This document shows, piece after piece, positions 26,826 through 34,279 of a stretch of DNA of 53,431 nucleotides. Under the pieces are notes generated by a model. That model worked only from the letters and a program-made list of their open reading frames with translations, made no database searches and was not told the DNA's origin. The DNA lies in NCBI GenBank assembly GCA_023410875.1, contig JAEYPH010000052.1, forward strand, positions 1 through 53,431. Reading direction: 5' to 3'. Every line of letters starts with the position of its first letter. Positions within the stretch are counted from its first letter, which is position 1. This DNA is from Bacillota bacterium (GTDB taxonomy: Bacteria > Bacillota > Clostridia > Christensenellales > UMGS416). A program made the translations under genes and the position numbers.

Positions 26826-28484
26826 TCAAGCGTTTTGGCGGTAGACGACCCGTCCGCCGCTCAGCGTCAGGCGTACCTGCGCCGATCCGACAGCATCCGC
26901 TGGCTGTGTTGTGATGTCGCGATCCAGCACGACGATGTCGGCGGGCATGCCTTCCCGCAGCGTGCCGGCGCTGCCCTCGCAGCGCAGCTGCCGGGCGGCG
27001 TTGGCGGTGAAGCCTCGCAGCATCCGCGTCACGGTCACGGCTTCATCCGCCCCCAAGGGCTGCTGGCCCCGCATGCGGCGGGTGGCGCCCAGCTCCACGG
27101 CGTGCAGCGGGTTGGGCAGCGGCGTAATCGGGTGGTCGGAGCTGCAGCTTACGACGATGCCCTCGTCAAAAAGGCTGCGCAGCGGATACTCCTGCCATGC
27201 GCGCTTGCCCAGAAAGGCGTGGTCCACGGCCTCCCACCAATCTTCAGAGCGAAAGTGCCAATAGGGCTGCACGCACGCGACGACGCCCAGCGCCGCCATG
27301 CGGGCGATGTCCGCCGGCCGCACCAACTGCAGATGGGTCAGCGTCGGGCGCAGGTGGACGTAGCGCTGCGCCTGGGCTGCTTCCAGCGCGTCCAGCACCA
27401 GCGCGGTGCTGGCGTCGCCTATCGTGTGGATGTGCGCAGAAAAACCCTCCCGGAAGCACGCGCGCAGCGCCTGCGCCAGCGCCTGCGCCTGCCACAGCGG
27501 CTCACCTCGCCAGGCCGGGCCCCGGCCGGCGGCGGGCGCATAGGGCTCGTCCAGAAAGGCCGTGGCGCCTTCCACGACACCGTCGGCGAAGAACTTGGCC
27601 GTGGACACCTCCACGCCGCAGCACTGGCCGCGCCGGCGCAGCGCATGCAGCTCGCTCAGCTGCGGCTCCAGCGGCAGCCCGGGGTCCATCGTCACGGCCA
27701 GGTGCACCCGCAGCGTCAACCGGCCTGCGCGGTGCAGGCGCTCGTAAGCGTCCATCATGGCCCGTTGCACCGGCGGGCTGCACATGGCCAGCATCCCCGT
27801 ATATCCCCAGCCGTGCATGCGCCGCTGGAACAGCTCCAGCGCCTGCTCATATTGCTGCGCGCCGTACTGCGCCGGCGGGATCAGGTCCATGGCGCTCTCC
27901 TTGAGCGTGCCCCATAGCGCGCCGGTGGCCGGGTCCCGCTCGATGACGCCGCCGGCGGGCTGCGGCGTGCTCTCGGTGATGCCAAAGCGGGCCAGCGCCG
28001 CGCTGTTGCACCATTTTGTGTGCCAGTCGTAGCTGGTGAGCACCACCGGGATATCCGCCGATACGGCATCCAGGCGCTCCTTTAGAGGGCCGCGGGCGCG
28101 CTCTTCGTCGTCGTATTGGTTGACGCCCCAACCCTCGCCATACACGATGTCGGCGTCGGGGTGCTCCTCCAGATAGCGGCGCAGCCGGTCCAGATTGTCT
28201 TGGGCGTGCGCGGTGTAGTCCAGCTGCACGGCATAAAGCTCCGTGAGCGCCTGGCCCGGCGCGTGAATGTGGCAATCCATGAGCCCCGGCAGCGCCATGC
28301 CTCCCTGCAGGTCCACGACCTGCGTCCGCGGGCCAATGCGGACCTGCGCGTCGGCCTGGCTGCCCACAAAGACGATGCGGCCGCCGCTCACGGCCAGCGC
28401 CCGGGCCACGGCGTTCCGCTCGTCCATCGTGTGGATGGCGCCGCCGGTCAGCACCAAGTCGGCGGGGGAGAGGGCAGCGGTCAT
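26826..28484 (-). CDS. YtcJ-like metal-dependent amidohydrolase
   Basis: 552 residues from the ATG at 28482-28484, behind TGGAGG. The TIM-barrel amidohydrolase (Amidohydro_3, YtcJ-like) features are present: an N-terminal beta segment (ADLVLTGGAIHTMD), metal HxH in GLMDCHIHAPGQ, YDWHTKWCNSAAL, KFFADGVVEG, HIHTIGDAST, SDHPITPLPNP and the closing ADIVVLDRDI. Members hydrolyse amides or formylated substrates; the specificity here is unknown. No signal peptide. Monocistronic and divergent from the activase operon. Confidence 0.85.
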   Translation of the reverse strand: MTAALSPADLVLTGGAIHTMDERNAVARALAVSGGRIVFVGSQADAQVRIGPRTQVVDLQGGMALPGLMDCHIHAPGQALTELYAVQLDYTAHAQDNLDRLRRYLEEHPDADIVYGEGWGVNQYDDEERARGPLKERLDAVSADIPVVLTSYDWHTKWCNSAALARFGITESTPQPAGGVIERDPATGALWGTLKESAMDLIPPAQYGAQQYEQALELFQRRMHGWGYTGMLAMCSPPVQRAMMDAYERLHRAGRLTLRVHLAVTMDPGLPLEPQLSELHALRRRGQCCGVEVSTAKFFADGVVEGATAFLDEPYAPAAGRGPAWRGEPLWQAQALAQALRACFREGFSAHIHTIGDASTALVLDALEAAQAQRYVHLRPTLTHLQLVRPADIARMAALGVVACVQPYWHFRSEDWWEAVDHAFLGKRAWQEYPLRSLFDEGIVVSCSSDHPITPLPNPLHAVELGATRRMRGQQPLGADEAVTVTRMLRGFTANAARQLRCEGSAGTLREGMPADIVVLDRDITTQPADAVGSAQVRLTLSGGRVVYRQNA

Positions 28485-28610
28485 AACGGCCTCCAATGTG
28501 TGAGTTGAGCTCATTGTATCACAGCGTCGTGCCGATGAAGGTATAAAAACCCATTTTCGCCGCAACCCTTAAGTAGGGTGCCTCGTGGAGGGCGCCTACG
28601 GAGGCTGGCA

Positions 28611-29525
28611 TTGAGCGTCGGAATCCCCAGAGCATTGTACTATCACAAGTATGGCCCATTGTGGCAAACCTTTTTCGAGGAGTTGGGCGAGGAGATCGTG
28701 TTCTCCGCGCAGACCGACCGGTCGATGCTGGAGCGGGGCATTGGCGCCACCGTGGCGGAAATCTGCCTGCCGCTCAAAGCGTGGTTCGGCCACGCGCTGG
28801 ATGTGGCCCACCGGGCCGATTGGCTGTGGGCGCCTCGCTACATGAGCGTGTATCGCCGCGAGTACATCTGCCCCAAGTTCGGAGGCCTGCCGGACATGGC
28901 CGCCGCCACGCTGCCCGGCGTGCGGCTATTAAGCCCGCAGATCAACCGCCACGACCGTGCCGACGGCGGCCTGCGGGCCGCCGTGGAGACGGCCCGAGCG
29001 CTGGGCCACGGCTCCCGGCAGGCGCGGGCGGCCTATGAGCGGGCAGTGGCAGCCTATCTTGCGCACCGGGTGGCGCAAGTGCAGCCCGCCGCCCGGCCCG
29101 ATGGCCGCCCCACGGTGCTGCTGCTGGGGCACCCCTATCTGTTGGGCGACGGCTTGCTGAGCATGGACGTGGCCGGCAAGCTGCGCCGCCTGGGCGTGGC
29201 TGTGCGCACGCTGGAGAGCTTCGACGCCCATGCTTTGCGCGCCGCAGCGGAGCTGGAGAAGCCGCTCTTTTACACCTGGGGCACCCAGGCGCTGGGCAGC
29301 GCGGCGCTGCTGCGGCAGCACGGCGTGGCCGGCGTCGTGTATGCTACGTGTTTTGGCTGCGGCGTGGATTCCTTTGTGGCCTATCTGCTGCAGAGGCGTT
29401 TGCGGGAGCAGGGCATGCCGCTAACGCTGCTGACGCTGGACGAGCACACGGCCCAGGCCGGCGTGGACACGCGCCTGGAGGCCTTTGCCGACACGCTGGC
29501 TCGGGTCGCGGAGGCGGTGCGATGA
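28611..29525 (+). CDS. Acyl-CoA dehydratase activase-related protein, DUF2229 part 1
   Basis: 304 residues starting TTG 28611 (MSVGIPRALYYHKYGPLW), six bases after GGAGG. Motifs of the DUF2229 'CoA protein activase' family: EICLPLKAWFGHA, REYICPKFGGLPD, the Cys cluster ATCFGCGVDSF and LTLDEHTAQAGVDTRLEAF near the end. In many Clostridia this region is part of one very long activase; here it is a stand-alone gene. The stop overlaps the next start (ATGA). The conserved Cys suggest Fe-S cluster binding. Role: probably helps electron transfer to a 2-hydroxyacyl-CoA dehydratase-like enzyme, but no dehydratase lies in this window. Confidence 0.8.
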   Translation: MSVGIPRALYYHKYGPLWQTFFEELGEEIVFSAQTDRSMLERGIGATVAEICLPLKAWFGHALDVAHRADWLWAPRYMSVYRREYICPKFGGLPDMAAATLPGVRLLSPQINRHDRADGGLRAAVETARALGHGSRQARAAYERAVAAYLAHRVAQVQPAARPDGRPTVLLLGHPYLLGDGLLSMDVAGKLRRLGVAVRTLESFDAHALRAAAELEKPLFYTWGTQALGSAALLRQHGVAGVVYATCFGCGVDSFVAYLLQRRLREQGMPLTLLTLDEHTAQAGVDTRLEAFADTLARVAEAVR

Positions 29526-30613
29526 CAGTAGGCTTCCCGCACATGGGCAACGCGTGGCTGGCTGCCAAGGCCGTGCTGGATGACCTGGGAGTGGATTATG
29601 TGGTGGCCCCGCCCACATCCCGGCGCACGCTGGAGCTGGGCGGGCGCCACACGCCCGAAGGAGCTTGCCTGCCGCTGAAGATCACCGTGGGCAACCTGAT
29701 GGAGGCCTGCGAACTGGGCGCGGACACGCAGCTGATGGTGGGGTCCTGGGGGCCGTGCCGGTTCGGCTATTACTGCCAGATGCAGCGGGAGATCCTGCAG
29801 GACGCCGGATGCGTCATGGAGCCGCTGCACCTGGAAGTGTGCGCCCAGGGGCCGGCGGAGCTGGCGCGGCGCGTTCGCCGGCTGGCCGGGCACCTGGATC
29901 CGCTGCGCCTTGGCGCGGCCATGCTGGGCGCTTCTGCCGTGGCCACCGCCGCCGACAGCCTGGAGCGTGCCTGGTTGGCAGCCAAATCCCGGGAAACCCG
30001 GCCCGTAAGGGCCGACGCCCTGTACAACGGCGCCCAGGCCCAGGCCCGCGACACCCGCGGCAGCAGAGCGCTGTGCCGTCTGCTGCGCCGCACCGAAGCG
30101 GCGCTGCGCGCCGTGGAGCCCCAGGGCCGGCCCAAGCTGCGGGTGGGCCTGGTGGGCGAAATCTACGGCACCATAGACCCCTGGACGAACATGGACTTAC
30201 AGGGCCGGCTGGCCGCCATGGGTGTGTATACCGAGCGGCATGTGACTGTGAGCCACTGGGTCAACGAGTACATGCTGAAAAAGGCGCTGCATCTGCCGCG
30301 GGACATCCCCTTCGTGGAGGCGTCGCGGGGATACATCGGCGCCGACATCGGCGGTCACACCCGCGAAACGCTGGGCCACACCGTGATGCACGCGCGCCAG
30401 GGCTTTGACGGCGTCATTCAGCTCTACCCGTTGGGCTGCATGCCGGAGATCGTGGCCCAAACGATACTGCCGGCGGTGTCGCGGGATTTTGACCTGCCGG
30501 TGCTGACGCTGATACTGGACGAGATGACCGGCGAAGCCGGATATCTGACGCGGCTGGAAGCCTTTATGGATCTGCTGACGGCGCGCAAGGAGGCGAGGGA
30601 ACATGTCACGTGA
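29522..30613 (+). CDS. Acyl-CoA dehydratase activase-related protein, DUF2229 part 2
   Basis: 363 residues. Paralogous in layout to the previous gene: MTVGFPHMGNAWLAAKAVL, HTPEGACLPLKITVGNLMEA, GSWGPCRFGYYCQMQREIL, YPLGCMPEIVAQTILP and ILDEMTGEAGYLTRLEAFMD. The Cys-Pro-Leu-Lys motif CLPLK is shared with its neighbour. It resembles 2-hydroxyacyl-CoA dehydratase subunit-like (HgdB/DUF2229) proteins. It is translationally coupled on both sides (4-base and 11-base overlaps). Function uncertain: either Fe-S scaffold partner of the ATPase or a diverged dehydratase-like subunit. Confidence 0.78.
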   Translation: MTVGFPHMGNAWLAAKAVLDDLGVDYVVAPPTSRRTLELGGRHTPEGACLPLKITVGNLMEACELGADTQLMVGSWGPCRFGYYCQMQREILQDAGCVMEPLHLEVCAQGPAELARRVRRLAGHLDPLRLGAAMLGASAVATAADSLERAWLAAKSRETRPVRADALYNGAQAQARDTRGSRALCRLLRRTEAALRAVEPQGRPKLRVGLVGEIYGTIDPWTNMDLQGRLAAMGVYTERHVTVSHWVNEYMLKKALHLPRDIPFVEASRGYIGADIGGHTRETLGHTVMHARQGFDGVIQLYPLGCMPEIVAQTILPAVSRDFDLPVLTLILDEMTGEAGYLTRLEAFMDLLTARKEAREHVT

Positions 30614-31580
30614 AGCCTATCTGGGTGTGGATGTGGGTTCGGTGAGCACCAACGTGGTGCTCATGGACGATACCTCACAGATACTGCATAAAGTATATCT
30701 GAAGACTGCCGGCCGACCCATCGACGCCGTACGCGAGGGCATGGCAGCCGTGACCGCCGCGGCGCGGGGGCTGGCCATCGCCGCCGTGGGCGCCACCGGC
30801 AGCGGGCGCGCGCTGGCCGCCGCCATGCTCGGCGCGGACTTGGTTAAAAACGAGATCACCGCCCACGGCGCTGCTGCCCGCCACGTGCGCCCGGATGTGC
30901 GCACGGTGCTGGAGATCGGCGGGCAGGATTCCAAGCTGATCCTGCTGCGGGACGGGGTGATCTGCGACTTTGCGATGAACACCGTGTGCGCTGCAGGCAC
31001 CGGCTCCTTTTTGGACCGGCAGGCCGAGCGGCTGGGGCTGCCCATCTCAGAATTCGGCGGCCGCGCCCGGATGTCTCGAACGCCGGTGTCCATCGCCGGG
31101 CGTTGCGCCGTGTTCGCCGAGAGCGATATGATCCACAAGCAGCAGAACGGCCACACCCAGGAGGATATCATTGCGGGCTTATGCGACGCGCTGGCGCGCA
31201 ATTTCCTCAACAACCTGGCACATGGAAAGACAATCGAGCCGCCGGTGCTGTTCCAGGGCGGCGTGGCAGCCAATGTGGGCATGGTGGACGCCTTTGAGCG
31301 GGCGCTGGGCATGCCCGTGCTGGTGCCCGAGCACCACGACGTGATGGGGGCCTGGGGTGCGGCGCTGCTGGCCCGCGACGCAGCGGCGCGCTGCGGCGCG
31401 CCTTCGGCCTTTGCCGGGTTCGACGCGCTGGGCCGCAGCTTTTCCACCCGGACCGAACGCTGCGGCGACTGCCCCAACCGCTGCGAGGTCGTGGCTTTTC
31501 TGGCTGGAGACGTTGTGCTGGCCCATTGGGGTGGCCGCTGCGGCAAACACCAGAGCGGAGCGTCGGCCAACGCTGTGTGA
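30603..31580 (+). CDS. BadF/BcrA/HgdC-type activase ATPase
   Basis: 325 residues. ASKHA-fold ATPase with YLGVDVGSVSTNVVLMDD (phosphate 1), GATGSGRALAAAMLGAD, VLEIGGQDSKLILL (phosphate 2), the cluster-binding Cys in NTVCAAGTGSFLDRQAERL and GRCAVFAESDMIHKQQNG, and FQGGVAANVGM (adenosine). In HgdC-type dimers these two Cys hold one bridging 4Fe-4S cluster. The tail adds ERCGDCPNRCEV and GGRCGKH, giving a further Cys cluster seen in the long fused activases. ATP-driven low-potential electron injection is the known family role. Third gene of the split module. Confidence 0.88.
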   Translation: MSREAYLGVDVGSVSTNVVLMDDTSQILHKVYLKTAGRPIDAVREGMAAVTAAARGLAIAAVGATGSGRALAAAMLGADLVKNEITAHGAAARHVRPDVRTVLEIGGQDSKLILLRDGVICDFAMNTVCAAGTGSFLDRQAERLGLPISEFGGRARMSRTPVSIAGRCAVFAESDMIHKQQNGHTQEDIIAGLCDALARNFLNNLAHGKTIEPPVLFQGGVAANVGMVDAFERALGMPVLVPEHHDVMGAWGAALLARDAAARCGAPSAFAGFDALGRSFSTRTERCGDCPNRCEVVAFLAGDVVLAHWGGRCGKHQSGASANAV

Positions 31581-31677
31581 TTTGGCGGATCGCTTCTCTG
31601 GATGAGACAAGATATCTTCCTATAGCATCTCTAAAGCATGCTTTCACCGTTTTTGTTCTGTGGCATAGGATGGACTA

Positions 31678-31739
31678 GAAAGGCAGTCGGGTGGATGCGC
31701 ACCCGGATAGACCGGAGGATACCCGTCCGCATGTCTTTC
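31678..31739 (+). ncRNA. Compact three-way-junction leader, class unknown
   Basis: A 7-bp closing stem (GAAAGGC 31678-31684 with GTCTTTC 31733-31739, one G-U pair) encloses hairpin CGGGTG/CACCCG (31688-31705) and hairpin CGGA/TCCG (31713-31729). It ends 24 bases before the DUF4489-like start. No terminator follows. I could not match it to a known riboswitch; it could equally be an mRNA-stabilising 5' structure. Confidence 0.4.
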
Positions 31740-31762
31740 AATCTGAGTAAAAGGTGAAAAGC

Positions 31763-32242
31763 ATGAGCTATTCTGATTATCCCGACCGTTCTGGATCGAA
31801 GCCCTCATACCACCGTGAGCCCGATGTGGCCTTGAACGCCAGTACCGGAGGCGCAGGCCCGTTGCCGGTCATCAACACGCTGCTGGCGGACCCCATCTCC
31901 GTGGTTTCCACGACCATCGATGTTTCCGAGATGAGCAATCCGTCGGTTCTGTTGAACTTCACCTCCATCATCAGCCTGCCGCTGGGCATCTCGGTAACGC
32001 TGAACTTCCAGATCAACCGCAGCACCGACGATAGCGCAGCCCGCATTGGCGGCACCTACACTTTCTCCACACTGGTCAACGTGCTGGAGAGCGAGTCCTT
32101 CGGCTTCCAGTACTTCGACGCCGACCTGGAGCCCGGTGTCTACACCTATCAGGTGCAGATCAACACGAACTCCATCATCGACATCACCCCTGGACTCACG
32201 ATCGTCAACGCCACGCTGAGCGCGCTGGCTGTCAACCGCTAA
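31763..32242 (+). CDS. DUF4489-like small protein, probable spore-associated
   Basis: 159 residues from ATG 31763, six bases after AAAGGTG. The sequence follows DUF4489 proteins of Clostridia: GTGPLPV-like AGPLPVINTLLADP, NPSVLLNFTSIISLPLGI, VTLNFQINRS, LESESFGFQYFDADLEPG, YTYQVQIN and a terminal TIVNATLSALAV. The usual family Cys residues are all missing here. No signal peptide. A CATAGGATG element at about 31664-31672 with ACC 15 bases upstream resembles a sigma-K promoter, and the beta-rich composition recalls the collagen-protein globular domains. Spore coat or exosporium location is inference. Confidence 0.65.
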   Translation: MSYSDYPDRSGSKPSYHREPDVALNASTGGAGPLPVINTLLADPISVVSTTIDVSEMSNPSVLLNFTSIISLPLGISVTLNFQINRSTDDSAARIGGTYTFSTLVNVLESESFGFQYFDADLEPGVYTYQVQINTNSIIDITPGLTIVNATLSALAVNR

Positions 32243-32395
32243 TTGTCGGCGGGGGAACTTCTCCCCCGCCGAGACCCTTCGCACCGCAAGCGGTGCTATC
32301 GGCTTTGCTCTCATATCGGCTGAAGCCGACATTGCCGCAAAGCCGGGGCAGTGCCACCCCTAGCTTGTAACTACCTTGTACTCAAAATCTCGTTG

Positions 32396-32432
32396 CCCGC
32401 CGCCGCGCATGTCGCCGGCGGGCTTCTTTTTG
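32396..32432 (+). terminator. Terminator downstream of the DUF4489-like gene
   Basis: GCCCGCC / GGCGGGC (32396-32424) followed by TTCTTTTT. Another strong GC hairpin without T-run lies right after the stop at about 32247-32271. The stretch 32280-32360 repeats the 'TATCGGCTTTGCTCTCATATCGGC' type segment also found near 21310 and inside X-Y copy C. Confidence 0.75.
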
Positions 32433-32571
32433 CTCGTCTGTTAATGGGTTTTTGGGAACGATGATCACTGCGGTGGGTTTTGGTGAGAGGTTCTATCTGA
32501 TTGCCCATTGCCTTGGCCGGATGAACCGGCCTGCGGCAATGTTCTATACGTCCTCATCCATATGATGGGGC

Positions 32572-32630
32572 CCGAAGGTTTCCAAAGGGCGACCGGAAAG
32601 CCCTTTGGTCGCGCCCAAAGGCGCGAAATT
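32572..32630 (-). repeat. REP-like palindrome, copy 4
   Basis: CCGAAGGTTTCCAAAGGGC, GCCCTTTGG and GCGCC...GGCGCGAAA hairpin arms, about 90 bases ahead of the aldo/keto reductase. Confidence 0.75.
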
Positions 32631-32718
32631 CCTTCCAAGGGAGAGTGTGTCTGAATGACCTTCCCCGACGAATATGCTATACTATTTGTAATCGTATCCA
32701 CAGACACAGGAGGAAACC

Positions 32719-33855
32719 ATGCATTATCGTCCGTTTGGCAAGAAGGGCTTCCAGGCCTCCACGCTGGGCATGGGCTGCATGCGCCTGCCGCTGGAACCGG
32801 GCAAGGACGCCTCCCACATCGACGAGCAGGCCGCCTCACAGATGATCCACCACGCCATCGAATCCGGCGTCAACTACATCGACACCGCTTATCCCTACCA
32901 TAGCGGCCAGAGCGAGCGCGTGGTGGGCCGCGCGCTGCAGGGCTCCTGGCGCGGCCGCGTGAAGCTGGCCACCAAGCTGCCGGTGTGGCTGGTCAAGACC
33001 GGGCAGGATTTCGACCGCTATTTCAGCGAGCAGCAGGAGAAGCTGCGCAGCGGAATCGACGTCTACCTGCTGCACGCGCTGGGAGAACACAGCTGGAAGA
33101 CCGTGCAGAAGCTCGGCCTCATCGAGCGGCTGGACCGCGCCAAGCGCGAGGGGCAGATCGAATACGCGGCGTTCTCCTATCACGGCGGGCCGGCGTGCTT
33201 CCGCGAGATTGTGGACGCCTACGACTGGGATATGGCGCAGGTGCAGATGAACCTGGTGGACGAACACGCCCAGGCCGGCATCGAGGGCCTGCGCTACGCG
33301 GCTGCCAAGGGCATTTCCATCGTCGTCATGGAGCCGCTCAAGGGCGGAGCTCTGGTCAACAATGTGCCGCCGGACGCCCGCAAGCTCATGGAGCAGGCCC
33401 CTGTGCGCCGCACCCCGCAGGATTGGGCGCTGCGCTGGCTGGCCGACATGCCCGAGGTTGCCGTGGTCTTGAGCGGCATGAGCAACATGGAGCAACTACA
33501 GGACAACCTGGCCATATTGGCCGACGCAGCGCCCAACTCGCTGAGCGCCGAGGAGCGGGCGATCCTGGAGGAGCTCAAGCCCCTGTATCAGAACGCGCAG
33601 CGCGTGGGCTGCACCGGCTGCGCCTATTGTCTGCCCTGCCCGTCGGGCGTCAGCATTCCAGAGGTGTTCAAGCTCTACAACCGCACCGTGTATGAGCGGC
33701 CCAATCACTGGCATTTCCAGCAATACGACGGCCTGGAAGCCAATGGCCAGGGCCCTTCGGCGTGCACCGGCTGCGGCGCTTGCGAAGAGCATTGCCCGCA
33801 GAGCATCCCGGTTCCTAAGGTCATGCAGGAAGTAATCCAAGCATTTCGACGCTAG
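32719..33855 (+). CDS. Aldo/keto reductase with ferredoxin-like C-terminus
   Basis: 378 residues from ATG 32719, behind AGGAGGAAACC. The (beta/alpha)8 barrel (about 1-290) keeps the AKR tetrad: Asp in NYIDTAYPY, Tyr in the same motif (YPYHSGQSE), Lys in LATKLP and His in LLHALGEH. The C-terminal ~90 residues carry two Cys clusters, CTGCAYCLPCP and CTGCGACEEHCPQ, as in predicted 4Fe-4S AKRs of anaerobes. It probably exchanges electrons between NAD(P)H or ferredoxin and a carbonyl substrate, unknown. Monocistronic; a TATACT at about 32682-32687 is a possible -10. Confidence 0.9.
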   Translation: MHYRPFGKKGFQASTLGMGCMRLPLEPGKDASHIDEQAASQMIHHAIESGVNYIDTAYPYHSGQSERVVGRALQGSWRGRVKLATKLPVWLVKTGQDFDRYFSEQQEKLRSGIDVYLLHALGEHSWKTVQKLGLIERLDRAKREGQIEYAAFSYHGGPACFREIVDAYDWDMAQVQMNLVDEHAQAGIEGLRYAAAKGISIVVMEPLKGGALVNNVPPDARKLMEQAPVRRTPQDWALRWLADMPEVAVVLSGMSNMEQLQDNLAILADAAPNSLSAEERAILEELKPLYQNAQRVGCTGCAYCLPCPSGVSIPEVFKLYNRTVYERPNHWHFQQYDGLEANGQGPSACTGCGACEEHCPQSIPVPKVMQEVIQAFRR

Positions 33856-33898
33856 GATTCTGCCCCGGATGGATTGTCGTGTTATTCAACAGATGGGG

Positions 33899-33956
33899 GC
33901 CGAAGGTTTCAAAAGGGCGATCGGAGACCTTTGGTCGCGCCTAGAAGGCGCGAAAT
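33899..33956 (-). repeat. REP-like palindrome, copy 5
   Basis: CCGAAGGTTTC...AAAGGGCGATCGGAGACCTTTGGTCGCGCC...GGCGCGAAA. Directly downstream of the aldo/keto reductase; slightly degenerate. Confidence 0.7.
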
Positions 33957-34035
33957 CCTTTAGCCCCTTTTTGCTTCATCAACCGCATAAAATCACACTT
34001 ATTCACCAAATTCAAAATATATTCGTAAGACTGTA

Positions 34036-34064
34036 TTGACAATATGACAAAACTTCCATATGAT
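34036..34064 (+). promoter_or_regulatory. Strong sigma-A promoter for the riboswitch transcript
   Basis: TTGACA (34036-34041), 17-base spacer, TATGAT (34059-34064). Near-consensus. Predicted start about 34071, just before a GGCAGGCGTATACGCCTGCC hairpin. Confidence 0.88.
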
Positions 34065-34111
34065 GGGGTTATCCTCGGCAGGCGTATACGCCTGCCCTAA
34101 CAAGCTTTTCG

Positions 34112-34195
34112 CTGACAAAGGCAAACCGGTCGAAAGGTCGGGACGCAAAGCTACAGGGTCTAAGGGCTTCGGCCTATGACAGCCAGTTGCCAAAG
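34112..34195 (+). ncRNA. Cyclic-di-GMP-I (GEMM-I) riboswitch aptamer
   Basis: The sequence has the class signature: ACAAAGGCAAACC, a CGAAAG tetraloop hairpin (GGTCGAAAGGTC), GGGACGCAAAGCTAC with the conserved purine block, GGTCTAAGGGCTTCGGCCTATG and GACAGCC, closed by GGCAA (34120-34124) with TTGCC (34187-34191). These match the GEMM-I P1 closing stem, GAAA tetraloop and tetraloop-receptor regions. It lies downstream of a strong promoter and upstream of a secreted adhesin-like gene, a common target of this class. Confidence 0.93.
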
Positions 34196-34273
34196 GGGAG
34201 GTTTGCTCATGAACTCCTGTTGACCTTTCACACCCTAATTTCTCCTTTTTTATGCTGGAAAAGTGAAAGGTGG
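34192..34273 (+). promoter_or_regulatory. Predicted translational expression platform of the riboswitch
   Basis: CCTTTCAC at 34224-34231 is fully complementary to GTGAAAGG at 34263-34270, which contains the Shine-Dalgarno sequence of the start at 34280. CCTTT can instead pair with AAAGG at 34192-34196, immediately 3' of the aptamer closing stem, inside a hairpin with inner GGAG/CTCC. The pairings exclude each other, so ligand state could switch access to the ribosome site. The direction of switching cannot be read from sequence. Confidence 0.6.
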
Positions 34274-34279
34274 ATTCCC

